From assembly GCA_964020085.1 (NCBI GenBank), contig OZ026606.1, forward strand, positions 4,917,423-4,981,422: DNA of 64,000 nucleotides. Direction: 5' to 3'. The notes below the pieces were generated by a model that was not told the origin of the DNA, made no database searches, and saw only the letters and a program-made list of their open reading frames with translations. The number at the start of each line of letters is the position of its first letter. The stretch's first letter is position 1. The DNA is from Micromussa lordhowensis. Its lineage: Eukaryota; Cnidaria; Anthozoa; Scleractinia; Lobophylliidae. The translations under genes and the position numbers were made by a program. Shown in pieces: positions 13,619-26,449 of this stretch.

Positions 13619-14604
13619 GTGAAGACATTGCCGGTTTTATACAAGACATTGTATCGTGTATGTGAACAAGTTTCATGTACGTTAAAACAAAAAGGTAAAG
13701 GTACAGCCATTTTCAAAATAGTAAAGAGACATGCTTGTCATAACTATAACGTAAATAACTATTCGTGATGAACACACTAATGCAAATGGCAGCTTTTTTA
13801 GTTTAAGTAACCTAATAGCGATTTTGCATAGAGACACCAAACAATGCTGGCTTTGATTTCCATTGTGATGAAGCGTTCAGGTGAACTCTGCGCAATAAAG
13901 ACATTTTTGTTCGCCTTCGAATGCAAACGTAGGTGAAAATCAAAATAAGAACATCGTTCCTTACAGCAGTTTCTTCGACGTAACTGGACTCGTTTTCATG
14001 TTTTAAAAAGTCGAACGACAATTAGTGTAATGGTGTGTTTTTCGTAAAGATCGGCTGATTTACTTTGCGAATATAACTTGTGCGGGGTAATATTCATTAA
14101 CAGAGTAAATACAGAAAGGATGGAAAAGGAAGGCTGAGCAGCATTCATCGAATTTCTTATTTTCCTCGTATGAGGTTAGTCTCAGAGAGTTCTTAAAATC
14201 TTGAGAAAGTTACCACATCTAATTTAAATTAAGTTTACGTTCTGTAATTTGTCAAGTGCATTCCAAGTGCACTTTATTTCCAATATGAGTAAAAGCCAGG
14301 AAAACACCAACTTCAAGCAATTTAAAATTAAAAACTCACAAATAGAGCACTCTGTTCAATTAAATTGTTAACCAATAGGGTGTATTCCAAAAAGCAAAGT
14401 AGTATTTTCGACACTTCTAGAGCTTTAAGATTTGTTATTTAATAATTCTTTGAACATTTTGCTGCATATTAAAATACAATTGTAGTTCCTTGTGATCGAA
14501 GAGACGGAATACCATAAGTGGGATATTCAGTACCGTAGAAAATTACCAGAGAGTGTCAAAAAGATAACAATTAGTTTTGTAACCCATGTATCATTGTAAA
14601 ATGG

Positions 14605-14610
14605 AATAAA
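14605..14610 (+). other. candidate polyadenylation signal for the APCDD1-like gene
   Basis: AATAAA about 1 kb after the stop codon, with a second AATAAA near 14635. Either could end the transcript, giving a roughly 1-kb 3' UTR. In AT-rich DNA such hexamers are common, so this is only a candidate. Confidence 0.35.
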
Positions 14611-14639
14611 TTAACGGACACTTTTGTAGATAGAATAAA

Positions 14640-15920
14640 TTTTTAATAATAAAACATCTAGGAATGTTGGTAAAACACTATTCCTCGTGTCTTTTCTTTA
14701 TACAGCTAATGCCTTCCATTCAATCTTCGTATTTTTTTTTTTTTTGATTGCAATATTACCGATCCAAGGGGAATACCTGAATCCATATCTGCATCTCTCT
14801 CTTACGTTCTCCCTCCAACGCCGGTTTTTAAATGAAATCAAGAAATAGAGGAAATATCGTGACACAATCTTTCACACTAAGTTTGGATACCTGGCTGAAG
14901 TTTATCTATGTGCGATTCTTTATTTTACAAGTTTTACGTTTTAAGCAATCATGATTTCATTATTCATTTGATTACTTTTTTAATACCTTTTGCTACAGAA
15001 TTCGCAAAACGCGTGAGAAATTTGCTGGTAAAATACTTGCGGGCAACATTGTCTTGATAATTCATGAGTATTTTATTTTCTTATGAGAAAGGGGAAAAAG
15101 GGTTTGAAAGGCAATAACACGTATAAAAAGCAAAACGCAAGTCTTAATCGGTTTTTATTGCAAGCTTAAACGATAACGAATTTCAAAAGCGAAAATATGC
15201 TCAGTCAAAAAGACACATACTTTCAGGGGAATAGATATTGAAATATTCATATCTGGTAGGTGCTACTTACTACACTCCATTTCTGAAACTTTTATTCAAT
15301 ATTTGCATATCTGATCCAAGTTAGGACCTCCTCGCGTCTTCAATTTTTGAATGTGAACATGGTGTTGAACTGGAAATAACGGGAGGGCCTTTGTGACACT
15401 GGGTTAGTAATGACTTCAAATGTCGTTCTTGCATCAAATGAAAGCAGGAGCTACTGAGCAAGTTTAATTCTAGTGATCTGTATAGATATTAGGTACCAAG
15501 ACATGATGAAAACAGGTTTTAAATTAAGGCAATCCAGTTTGAAACGATGCCGAATTACATACGTGGTGTTTTTCAAATGAGAAATACTGAACGTACGCAA
15601 CCTACGAGGATCAAGGAAACTTGTCATACCATACGTTAACACAACCACTTATGGTCTTCATTCCTTCAGATAAACTTCTGCAAACATGTGAAACAAACCA
15701 ACAGAGGAACTAAGGTCATTAACGTCCTTGAATGAGTTCAGAACTAAAATATGCCAAATTGCTTTCGAACATCAACGCGATTGTTACTTATGTAAATAGT
15801 AGTTTAATGTACTGTATATAATATACGATTTTATTTTTATCTTTATTGTCAAAACTATTTTATTTATTTATTTTTTTTTCTTTTCTTTCTCGGAGAAATT
15901 CAAAAGAATTGTAAATTGTA
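14640..15920. other. intergenic, nothing recognised
   Basis: AT-rich spacer with homopolymer runs (poly-T near 14730). No gene, RNA or clear repeat boundary is visible. Confidence 0.5.
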
Positions 15921-16505
15921 TAGATCGTTTTCACGTGCCGTCATCACTTTCTAAAATCTAAAACTAAAGATCCAACAAAGTTTCCATCCTCATCAGGTAT
16001 AAGAGGTGACATATTTATATCGGTTTACAACTTTACAGCTCAATAGCGTCCTTCGTTTGGAAACCAGAGCATTTTGAATTTCCGGGTTATGGAGGTGCGT
16101 GACACAAGGCTACGATCAAAGTTGTTGAAAAATATATACTTATCTCATGATTTTGAGCCCTGTTAGAAGCTAGAGCATTAGGAAAAGTGATTATGTAAAT
16201 ACTTGTTTTTTCAGTACTGATAATCAGTCGCCTAGAAAGCCAAAGTAAGTTCCAGATGTTTATACTATTTTCCGGCCGCCATATTGGTGTACCATGGAGG
16301 TACACCAACATGGCGTTTTCATACTGGGCTCTGTAAATTTCTGCGAAACATTTCGACGAATATCTGAAGTTTGGGGAAACGCACAGGGCTAAAACTTGGA
16401 GAAGTGTCTTATTTTTTTATCTTCTATAAGATCACAATTTCTTGGCTTTTTTTACTGGATAGTTTTCGATTTATTTTTTTATTGCGTGACAGTGAAAACG
16501 ATCTA
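15921..16505. mobile_element. TIR MITE, GATCGTTTTCAC family, copy 1
   Basis: A roughly 585-bp non-autonomous DNA transposon. It begins TAGATCGTTTTCACGTGCCG and ends GTGAAAACGATCTA, so the ends are inverted and flanked by TA, as for Tc1/mariner-type insertions. It encodes no transposase. The interior matches copy 2 (23940-24502) along its length and the partial copy at 60573-60864. Mid-element it has a small inverted repeat around GGTGTACCATGGAGGTACACC. Confidence 0.75.
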
Positions 16506-16552
16506 TTGATTGGTGAATTCCCGATGATCTGTGAGATCCCTCTACTAATGCC

Positions 16553-16611
16553 ATTTTCATTTGGTGGCCTAAAATCGCTTTATTTTCATTTGGTGGCCTA
16601 AATCGCTTTAA
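16553..16611. repeat. tandem duplication of about 29 bp
   Basis: TTTTCATTTGGTGGCCTAAA followed by ATCGCTTTA occurs twice in a row with one base of difference, just after MITE copy 1. Confidence 0.8.
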
Positions 16612-17603
16612 GGCGGGGGTGCACGTGAAAGCTGTTTTGAGGTTGCTTAACACGGCCTTTCTGCCAATATCTCGGTCACGTTTCAAGTGACACTAAATCT
16701 CTCTGCTCATCTCATTAACCACTGTTTGGCAGTTTTGTGTAAATGTGATTTTTGGGCATTTTGGGAAAGAGATTTTTTTTTTTCTCAAAGATAGGTTAAA
16801 TTGAGGAAAATATGAAATGTTGAAGATTTGGTGGATTTGGAAAATTGGAATTTGAAGTGAAGAATTAGTAGACGGATACCAAACAGTCCCCTAGCAACTT
16901 GGGGCTCTCTTTTGCGGGGGTCAACTGTCTGGTAGTGTTTTCAACCCATCTTAATCCTAACAATATTTCCTTTTTTATATCACTTCAAATTTCACGCCTA
17001 TTCATGTTTACCCCCACCTTAAGTCGCCAAGAATCGCTTTTCAAAATCAAGCGTAAAATCACCGATGTCAACAAAGCGTCGTCTTGATTTTCCTTCCGAT
17101 TCTATTAAATCCATCTCCCCATACTATAGCCTCCTTCACAAATGTTATTATGGCGACTGTATGTCTCAGAGTAGCCTGTTATGTGTGTCTTGATATTTCC
17201 GGTAAAGGCTTTTCCAACTGTTTAATCCTGTTAATAAGAATAAACAGGATTAATGTTACGACCAGGAAATATTATCGAGCTCGAGGTTTGACAAACAAGA
17301 TTTGGTGTCGGAGTTCTTGGTTGGCATAATAGGCTATTGACGATTGAGGCGTAGTAAACATCCCTATATCACTGATAGTGTCTTGTTTTACTCTTTTACA
17401 TGTAGTTCAACGCTGTTTATGTCAATCTCCGATATTTATCAAGAAAGTGACACAACCTAAACAAACTCATTTGCGTGTCATCCTGGCGGGCTAGATATAT
17501 TACGCTTGACTGAAAATTTAGAAGTAAATGGACGAGTAAATATATGACAAAAGACGATGCTGTCTACATGAGATAGACATCTGTCTTTCCAATAAAGGGT
17601 TGT
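16612..17603. other. intergenic, nothing recognised
   Basis: AT-rich sequence. Only a small hairpin is seen near 17220-17253 (TTAATCCTGTT and AACAGGATTAA). No gene could be supported. Confidence 0.5.
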
Positions 17604-17867
17604 ATGGGTTTTATAAATATTTCGAGACATAAAAAAGGGTCACTGAGGCAGGAAATTAAAGAAACAAACATACAACTTCAGCCACCAGGCCTAAGATACC
17701 TAGAGAAGGCTTATAAGGAATTGAAACTGATCAGTTCAAAACATGGTGGCATAAACATTTCGTCACTGGTGTATAGTTTCCTAATCAGATCAGTATTCCC
17801 TGAACAACTGCGAACATTACATCTCTCACATAATTTTCGTAAGTATGATTTTCTAGTGTGCAATTAA
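17604..17867 (+). pseudogene. possible BEL/Pao-type retrotransposon fragment (DUF1759-like)
   Basis: An open frame of 87 codons. Residues around GLRYLEKAYKELKLISSKHG and SSLVYSFLIRSVFPEQLRT resemble the short helical gag-like region (DUF1759) common in BEL/Pao elements, where a similar L...Y..L...L...P..LR pattern is seen. No protease, reverse transcriptase or LTR is visible nearby. The resemblance is a pattern judgement and could be chance; if real it is a short dead fragment. Confidence 0.25.
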
Positions 17868-18115
17868 TTACAAACGGGTATGTACTGGACTCAGTACCTT
17901 ATCGAAATGAACCTACTTTTATTATAGGGGGAAAATCCGTGTTACTGCACTCTATATAGCCAACTGAAATACACTAAATCTTTTTACGGCTGTCAATCCA
18001 CAGTATCCGCTCTTACACCACTTTTACCACATAAACAATTCAAGCTGACCTATTTTCAATAGTATCAGTACGGCAATATACGGCATTTATATAGCGCTTT
18101 ATCCTGACGCTCAAA

Positions 18116-18156
<41 letters not shown>

Positions 18157-18193
18157 CAGTTATTTAGCCGCAAATTGCAGTCACGCAGTTCAC

Positions 18194-18225
18194 AATTGAT
18201 CATAGCAATACTGCTATGATCAATT
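18194..18225. repeat. perfect 14-bp hairpin
   Basis: AATTGATCATAGCA, a 4-base loop ATAC, then its exact reverse complement. It sits near a stretch reading TTTATATAGCGCTTTA at about 18087, a motif that looks repeat-like. Function unknown. Confidence 0.85.
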
Positions 18226-21200
18226 CATTTACATCACTGATTCGAATCACAACTGATCACCCAAACATTGTAACATAATCCAATCAATCCCAGCTGAGAG
18301 CAACTTCGATTCATGTCGCCGTACTTTTCGACAAGAGATCGTCCTCGGAAACCCAGGGCGAGCTAGTTTCACGGGGCAATGAAAGCCCAGCAAAAATCGA
18401 CACGACGAAGGTTTTTCCCTTTATATTCCATGGTTGCAATTGAATTGAGAACATCACGAATAGCGTTTTACTGTTTTACGGAATAAATCATAAACGTGCT
18501 GATGCAACTCATCCCAGGTAACTCGACTATTTTACATGCAGTTTATCAAAATATGATCAGTATTTGGAATGGCCTCGTGCAATAGCTAATTTCAAACTTA
18601 TGACTAAACAAGTCGAAAGTGACCTTGTAAGAAAAGTTTCTAAAATGAAAACGAGTTTGAGAAGGAGGAACGGAGAGTGTAACTGAGAAGGAACTGAGAT
18701 GTAACTGAGCTGTAACAGCATTAATCAAGTGCAATATAAGTAAATGTCAGTTAGTTCGAAAGACTGACAAATAGGAAAAACCGACTGATGTACCGAACCA
18801 CATAGATAAACGTGAATCACAGTTTTCGTCGTTGAGATGTTACTAAAGAAGCACTTAGACTAAGGTTGTATTTTTAGCCTTGTTCTTTCGTTTTTTCGCA
18901 TCCTTTTTCTTAAAACACTGGTAGCCAGTTTCACTGTACTCCTGTTTTAACTTTAAAATGTTTCTTTCCATGCGTCTCTGCTCTAGTTGCTTTAGAGACT
19001 CGCTCCCTCTTTTGAAGGTCTTACAAGAAGGAAAAAAGGTCCCAACAAACTCATACCTGCGCGCAAGACTTTTTGAAGAAATCTTAAATACGAGAGCTAT
19101 ATACATGATGGTAGAGCAACAGAATCTTGGTCTAACGTCATCTCACATTTTCAGTGGGTCGGTCGCAGACGTTAAAGTAGCCATTCTCATGTGCAGTGAA
19201 AAATACAGGCAACTGTTAAAAGGTGCTTGCTGAGTGTCAGGTCTAGGCACTGTTGATTTTTAACCTGTTCCCATTGAAACTTTAACATTTAGATTGGATC
19301 CGACTCTTTGTTTATGGTGGCCAACTACTGATACTATATATATAGCTACCAACGACGTTAAATAATTATACTACAATCCCAGATGTTAATTGTTTTTCCC
19401 AGTCATTTAATTAAGAAAGGAGGAACTTTAAACGGCTAATTACTTTTAGCCTTCACTGGTGTTCACGTGAAGAAGATTCAGTAGCGAAATGATTTTAGTT
19501 CCGTCTTCTGACATGTAAACCTTTCAAAAATATCAGCTCTCAAAACTTAAAAAAAAAATGCGTCCTGAGCTGATGCTGGCTGCTAATGAATTTTCCGGTC
19601 AACAAACTTGACGCTTAGATGGAGTAATAATGCGGAGAGTATAGACAGCGCACTTGTCCGTTACACTGGCCTTAGTAATGAACTGATGTAGTCCATTTTA
19701 ATACGATGCTTATCCAATCCTGTGTTTGAGAGATTTCCTTTCTTTGTCTGCTTAGAAAGAACAGCGTGGTTATCTCATTGATTCTTTATTCTCGAATCGG
19801 TTAGATTTGGTTGTATTCAATTATTTTCCGGACAGAAAGAATAAGCCTGTTTGATGACAGTCTGGGACTCACTTCCATAACACGAAAGTGATAAGTAAGT
19901 GTTTACATTTGGCGCAACTTGAGCTTTCTTTGAACTTGAATCATATAACAGCATGCTGCAAAAGCCCCGGCTGAGTTATAACCTAAAACAGAAAATCCAT
20001 CAAATTAATCGTACTAGAGAACGAGGCCTGCGCTCTCCTAAACATGCTACAGAAATAGAAAAAAGATTTACTATTTTCTGCTCAATTTTATTTGCTTTTA
20101 TGCTTCCAGTAACTAGTGTTTCCAAATGATCCTTGAAGAGAACTTGTTACAGTTAGTGAGGTATTTTTATCGCGACATTTGATATTTCTTTTTTCTTTTG
20201 ATACTTTACAATTAATATGTAACACGAAAGACTCGGCCATTCGAGAAAGTCCTGTCTTGAGATTTTATCTTCATTAGGTCACTAATAGATAGATTCATAC
20301 CTATGTGGTATTGAGCGTGCTTCATTTCTGTCTGATCAGTGGACAAGCTGAATAAGTCACCTTGAGCTGATTTAATTATATTGGGATTAAACTTTTTGAA
20401 CCCTGATACAGCTGTGCCTGCAACTTAACTCCCACCTAAAAACAAGATAATAAATCGCTTAATTACATTTTATTTCTAAGGAAAGCCGAGCTGTCGTGTT
20501 AAGGAAGATTTGCCGCTTGTTGTCTTTCAAACATTGAAGCCGCTCTAGCTAACATACCCTCTACCAAAAGACGTGTGCATTTTTCACTAAATTAAAGGCA
20601 TCGATGGGTTAGGTACCGTTATAGACAGCAGCAGAGAGGAAAATATATTCCTGAAATGACCGCTTAAGGAAGGATTGATTGTAAGTAAGTCAAGTTGTTT
20701 GTTTGGAACAAGCGATTTAGTGGGCGTTTAGGGAAGACCGTTTGCAGCTCTTTGGCGTAAATTCTTCATGTAATAACAACACTATGCCCAACCAAACAAA
20801 CTGAATTAACGACATGTCAAGCGCCAAAATAGTCAAAGGTTATAACTGGAGTGGATACCAAGAGAGAAATGTCTAGAGAACCCACAAGTATGCTGCTTTT
20901 CTTTAGAGTGACACGCATGGACCTTTTATTTGCGTGCACTCAATCACGTAACATTTCTTGAACAACAATCTTATGCTTGAAATGTTCCACCGCATTCACC
21001 GCAATGTATGTATTAGAGTCTGAACCATATAAGATTGGTACTTGGCGGTTTCATCGGCATTTAAATTGTGTTTACTATTCTGATAAAGGGGCGTCCTAGC
21101 ACTTGAACTATCACCAAAGCGTATCACTTCTATGGGAAGCTTCACTCTCCCTTGACACAATTTGATTGATGACTTCCGACCAGAACTTGAACATTTTCAA

Positions 21201-22022
21201 GAACTTTTTTTCCTACTTGACGTGTATTATTTACAACTTCTACACCCAACTCTAAATATGTGAATTAAAAGTTTGACGTGATTAAATCGAGCCAAGAGAT
21301 AAGATATTCTCTTGATCGAAGTGTGATTTCGTTAATGTTGTTAAATAGACCTTTGTACTGAGAGACTTAAGCTTAAGCTTTTCATCGTTTTCATCTTTGT
21401 AAAATCCGCCGAAACAATATTTGAACTTAAAAGCTCTTTTGAAGAGTCAATAAATGTTATTGCCTTTTGTTGAAAAACAGCAGTGGGTTCATTCATTTAA
21501 TATGCAACTTAGGTAGTTTCAATATATTTAAATTATAACGCTGATTTATCAATGCAGCGTCACCTATACTTCAAAGACGCTTGTGAAACAAATTCCTCTA
21601 CCCATAAACTGCCGCATAAAAAGCCCCGGACTTATACAACTTCGTAAGGGTTGTGGATGCGTTTATATCCGAGGGGGTTTATCAGCGCTATGAATAACCA
21701 TTTCAAAATGACTGAATAACCATTTCAAAATGACTGAGCTACAGCAGTGTTGATACGTTTTTTATATACATGTACTGTTTCTTAATAAAGCTTTAAAACA
21801 TCATAATAAATCGATTTCATTTCATTTTAAATTGGAGAGAGGCTTATATCCAGAGGGCCTTATAATCAGAAGTAACTTTTGTGTTACAGGCAAGCGGCAG
21901 TTTATAGTATGCGTTCTTCTTTATGTAAATTTTAAAAAGTTGCCAAGCTGACCTTTTTGATTTGTGAATAGTGGAACCTCGAACATCCACTCAGTAATTT
22001 ACGGGGTTCTGTAGGACCAATT
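18226..22022. other. intergenic, nothing recognised
   Basis: About 3.8 kb of AT-rich DNA. A 22-bp tandem duplication (GAATAACCATTTCAAAATGA and flank) is at about 21691-21735. A Lys-rich open frame on the minus strand (18855-19106) has no recognisable similarity and no convincing upstream exon. Confidence 0.45.
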
Positions 22023-22884
22023 AACAAATGGTAAACGCCATGGTGTACACTATTTAAGAGCACTTTTTCCGCGTTTACATAGCCTCGTCTAAACACGAGG
22101 AGAGAGTTCGAGACAGTTTTATAAAATAATTGAGCCACTATGCGCGCCATCATTGGTCGATAGGTATGTTTCGATGAAAGTATGTAAACACGGTTGTGAC
22201 GTTTTAGATTCGCGCGTATTTTGAGAATTATTTGATAAAAGCAATAGAGCACTTTTTCCGTGTTTATATAGCCTCATCTAAACACTCGGAGGGTTGGGAG
22301 AATTCTCGAAAGTTATGCAAATTCTCGACTACGTCTCGGGTTTGCATAACTGTCTCGAATCCCTCCCAACTCTCCTCGTGTTTAGATGAGGCTATATAAA
22401 CACGGAAAAATGCTCTATTGCTTAAATGGTAAACGCCATGGCGTACACCATTTAAGAGCACTTTTTCCGTGTTTATATAGCCTCATCTAAACACGAGGAG
22501 GGTTGGGAGAGTTCGAGACAGTTATGCAAACCCTTGACTACGTCTCGGGTTTGCATAACTTCCGAGAATTCTCCCAACCCTCTGAGTGTTTAGATGAGGC
22601 TTTATAAACACGGAAAAAGTGCTCTATTGCTTTTACAAAATAATTCTCAAAAATACGCGCGAATCTAAAACGTCATAACCGTGTTTACATTCTTTCATCT
22701 AAACACACCTATCGACTAACGAGAGCGCGCGTAGTGGCTCAATTGTTTTATAATGAGTTAGGGATGCTCGCGGGAGGTTGCTAAGCACGAAAGAAGCGTA
22801 AGAGGCTAGCTTCTTGAGTGCTTTGCAAACCTCCCAAGTGCATCCATAACTCGATAGTGTACGCCATGGCGTTTACCATTTGTT
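22023..22884. mobile_element. composite foldback element with 31-bp terminal inverted repeats
   Basis: Outer arms 22023-22053 and 22854-22884 are inverted and match at 30 of 31 positions. Each contains the palindromic GGTAAACGCCATGG core. Inside are nested inverted segments: two long hairpins (about 22245-22425 and 22453-22631) with arms containing GCACTTTTTCCGTGTTTATA and a tip ending TACGTCTCGGGTTTGCATAA, another inverted pair containing GATTCGCGCGTATTTT, and a final hairpin at about 22757-22851. No protein is encoded. The hairpin unit recurs at 42456-42656. Confidence 0.8.
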
Positions 22885-23939
22885 TTATAATATAACATTG
22901 AGACATTGGAACAAAAGAAGACCTTTTACTGAGCTACATCACAAAAATGTTCGTGTAGTCTTACATGACAAGAGAAAACAAGCGCGCGAAAATTCATTCA
23001 TGACAACCGACTGCACACCAGCAACTCGGTAAGGGTTTATTCATGTTTCAAGGGATGGACTTTTTGTCTCATCTTCAGACAACTGTGAAGACAGTTCCGC
23101 ATTTCTGGCAGAAGGGAAACAATGTCTGTCAAAACTTTTGCTTTGCGAACATTAGCACACACGCAGCGTACACCCATGGGCAAATTAGACATTGATATCA
23201 GCCAATCACTTTGTGTTAGATATCTTATAATATCAATTCACAAAGCAAATGTGGCCCTACATGGTCCATTGTTTGACAAAGAGAACGGCTCATTGATGGC
23301 AAACGATCGCGAAGGACTAGGAACGGGTAGAATTTTGATAAAATAGTGATAGCTTGTTCTCTGACTCGCTGCAATCCTCTGTGACTGAATGTAACATCAC
23401 AAACTACGTCACTGGCCTTGTAGTTTACGATACAAAAACAGTATCTGACGACAGGAAAGTTAATGCTGTAGAGAAAAAGGTGGATGTGTTTAAAAAATTT
23501 TGATCGAATTAAGCAAAGCCAGGGAACGACATAGTTTAGTCCTCATTTATCATGATTGCAGGTCAAAATTGCTTCAATGAGATCAGTACGCGTGTAGTGA
23601 TTCAGTGGTACAAATCCACTAATTGGGATTAAAAGCTACCGATAGCCAAGATTAAAGCAGGAAGTCGGTGCGTTTTCCATGAATGATCCTCTATCTCAAT
23701 TACACTCGCCGAAATACAAATCCTTTCAGTTCTTTATTGAAATAAGATGCAAGGGTCAAACATAGGAAAGGAATGCCTGTAACACGATTTGAATCAAAAC
23801 TTGCTAAACCAGTTGACAAACTTCATGAGCCATTATAGATGATAGATCACATGATAAATAAAGCCGAAGTGAGCAGTTCGTTACCAGGAACACTGCTCTT
23901 TTACAGTTATCAGCTCACAATTTCAGCAAGCAAAGTTTT
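22885..23939. other. intergenic, nothing recognised
   Basis: No gene or repeat with clear ends is seen. A 74-codon open frame near 23122 has no recognisable similarity. Confidence 0.45.
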
Positions 23940-24502
23940 TAGATCGTTTTCACGCGGCGTCATCGTTTTCTAAAATCGAAAACTAAAGAGCCACCAAAGT
24001 TTTTATCCCCATCAGGCATAAGAGGGGGGTAAATTTATAGCAGTTTACAATTTTACAGCTCAGTAGAGTGCTTCGTTTGGAAACCAGCGTATTTTGAATT
24101 TCAGAGCTATAGTGAGCTATGGCGGTGCCTGACACAAGGCTACGATCGCATTTGTCGAAAAATATACACCTATCTCATGATTTTTAGCTTTTTTAGAAAT
24201 TAGAACATTCGGGGGAAAAGCTTATGTAAATGCCTAGATAGCCAAAGTAAGTTCCAGATGTTTACACTATTTTCCGACCGCCATATATCAGAGATGCACC
24301 GCCAACACGGCGTTTCTCTACTGGGCTGTATAAATTTCTGCGAAATATTTCGACGATTATCTGCAGTTTGGGAAAACGCACAGAACTAAAACTTGGAGAA
24401 GTGTCTTCTTTATTTATTTCCTATAAAATCACGATTCCTTGATTTTATCCACTGAATGGTTTTCGATTTATTGTTTTATTGCATGACGGTGAAAACGATC
24501 TA
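23940..24502. mobile_element. TIR MITE, GATCGTTTTCAC family, copy 2
   Basis: Starts TAGATCGTTTTCACGCGGCG and ends GACGGTGAAAACGATCTA. It shares most of its interior with copy 1 (for example AGCCAAAGTAAGTTCCAGAT and ACTTGGAGAAGTGTCTT). There is no coding capacity. Divergence between copies suggests old insertions. Confidence 0.75.
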
Positions 24503-25240
24503 TAGGCTTCTAATATTTCAGATATCACATTTTGTTGCAATTGTTGAGATTCCGGCCATACACGCATTATGGCCGATCTATACGGTTTATCTATATTGCA
24601 GATGCTTGAAAATCAACAGTGCAGATTTGCGGGTATATCAGCAACAAGCGATGTAACTATCTTTTTTTAATCGATTTTTAGAGCAGCTGACAGAATTCTC
24701 GCGTGCTCATTGGTTGAGAGAACGGCCGAGGAGAGAAAAATTTTATAGAACGTAAACGCTAAAATGCCCGGAAATGCATCTGAGCTTATTTCTGAATTTT
24801 CGGACAATCGTTTTTGTGTCGGTAGAAAGGGAGCCCTCACAGCACGGGTCCATCATTTGAATAATAACAGACTAAGAAATGATGCAACTGAGCACAAAAG
24901 TGTTATTTCTCGTGTTGATTTTCCTTTCATGGAATGGTAAGCTACAGTCACGTGGGGCTAAAATAAAAACCTGTAAGAAAGAATTTCGACTCAGTCTTAA
25001 AGTTGCTTGCGCTACTTTTCCGCGCGACTATCCTTGAGCTTGCAAATCACGATTTAGCTTTTCATCGTTTACCTTATCAACTGCAATGTCAAGAATCAAA
25101 CAGTCTGTTTCGTTTCGTTTCGTTCATCATTATCTCCTGCTCCCTATCCTGGATAGCGGAGCATGTTTTAGAACATTTTACACTCCAGTTTTTCAATGGA
25201 ATCGTTTCTCAGTCAGCTTTCCCGTAAACCTGCGATTATA

Positions 25241-25264
25241 CCCTCCCTCCCTCCCTCCCTCCCT
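25241..25264. repeat. (CCCT)n microsatellite
   Basis: Six near-perfect CCCT units in a row, just left of the inverted-repeat-bounded block at 25299-26364. Confidence 0.9.
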
Positions 25265-25618
25265 TAAAAAACCCTTCTGATCGCAGGTCAGCATTCCCCA
25301 CAGGCACCCCAAGCTCAGTATGTGACATTGTGGCTAAATATAATGCAACGAACGCTTGTATGGGAAATTAACTTTAGGCCGAAATATTTAAGAAATAGAA
25401 AACATGTGCCGTGTTTCTATTGAGTTTTAGTATAAATCTACTAGCGTTCTATCACGAATAACGTCCTCTGATTGGCTACGCTACCCACGTTCTATTTTGT
25501 GATAGATAGTGAGTAGCGTAGCAGCGCGCACTAGGGGCCGTTTCTTTGTGTTTTTGAAGTGTCTTTGAAGAGGATTTAGATTAAATTTTTGAACGACTAG
25601 TAGATTTATACTAAAACA

Positions 25619-25717
25619 ATTAGATTATTCGCTCTAGATTTCTATGCGTGATAGTTGACTCGGGCTGCGCCCTCGTCAACTATCACGCGATAGAAATCTC
25701 GAGCTCATAATCTAATT
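25619..25717. repeat. foldback palindrome with CTCG-type tip
   Basis: Arms of about 40 bp meet at a tip reading CTCG GGCTGCGCC CTCG (25659-25675). The arms carry TGATAGTTGA and TCAACTATCA next to the tip and AATTAGATTAT at the outer ends. Confidence 0.8.
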
Positions 25718-25721
25718 GTTT

Positions 25722-25741
25722 AATAGAAACACGAGTGAAAG

Positions 25742-25772
<31 letters not shown>

Positions 25773-25870
25773 AAGCCGCAGGGGAGAACGAGAAATGCTG
25801 TGGGAACACGAGCCGAAGGCGAGTGTTTCCACAGCTTTTTCGAGTTTCAAACTTTCACGAGTGTTTCTAT
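25722..25870. repeat. foldback palindrome with CTCG-type tip and internal duplication
   Basis: The outer arms contain GAAACACGAGTGAAAGTTTG and its inverted partner. A segment containing GAGAACGAGAAATGCTGTGG occurs twice in the left arm. The tip reads CGAG CCGAAGG CGAG at 25809-25823. Confidence 0.8.
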
Positions 25871-26449
25871 AACTCGATAGGAACACGGAGAACATGTTTT
25901 CTATTTCTTTTAGAAAATACCGCGGCGAAGAAAAAGAAAAACAACTTGTTTACTTCGATCATCAAAATGTAAATTCTCTTTGTTCGCGCTATCATTACGT
26001 CAACAGCTTGTGCTAGTTCTGTGTTTCTATCGAGTTATAGAAACACGGTTTTAAACCAATCAGCGTGCGTATTTGCTTTGGGTTATTTTCTAAACTAAAA
26101 TAAAGCTATGAATGTGCAAATAAACTTCGCTCACCTCAACATAGGGTCACGGTCTTTGTGTCTTTGATGCAGTTTGGGCGCAAATTCTCCTATTTGTGTC
26201 CATTATAGACCGTTTCGTGGCTTACGAAATTTTGCGAAGTCGTTGGTTGGAGTCTCCCCTAATAAAGCGAAGCACTTCCGGGGAGACGCCAGCCAACGAC
26301 TGTACAAGCGTTCGTTGCGTTATATTTAGCCACAACATTCCTTACTGAGCTTGGGCTGCCTGTGCTTTCCCGCGCCGCTCTCCTCCGCAGCGTGCGCGCT
26401 TGCCTTCGTTCCCAGTTCTTAGCGGTTAGAAACAATATGGCGGATATTT

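Larger units (their letters stand above)
25299..26364. mobile_element. block bounded by 62-bp inverted repeats
   Basis: The left arm 25299-25360 (CACAGGCACCCCAAGCTCAG, later CAACGAACGCTTGTA) is repeated inverted at 26303-26364 (TACAAGCGTTCGTTG, later CTGAGCTTGGGCTGCCTGTG). Inside are separate palindromes: a 20-bp perfect pair at 25425-25444/25597-25616, a long hairpin at 25619-25717, another at 25722-25870, and a short one near 26021-26049 (TTTCTATCGAGTTATAGAAA). No protein is encoded. It ends 85 bases before the candidate first SPIDR exon, so it may carry that gene's promoter region. Confidence 0.65.

Noticed and set aside
18855..19106. Lys-rich 83-codon frame on the minus strand
   Set aside because: Looks like a possible terminal exon but there is no recognisable domain and no upstream partner exon.
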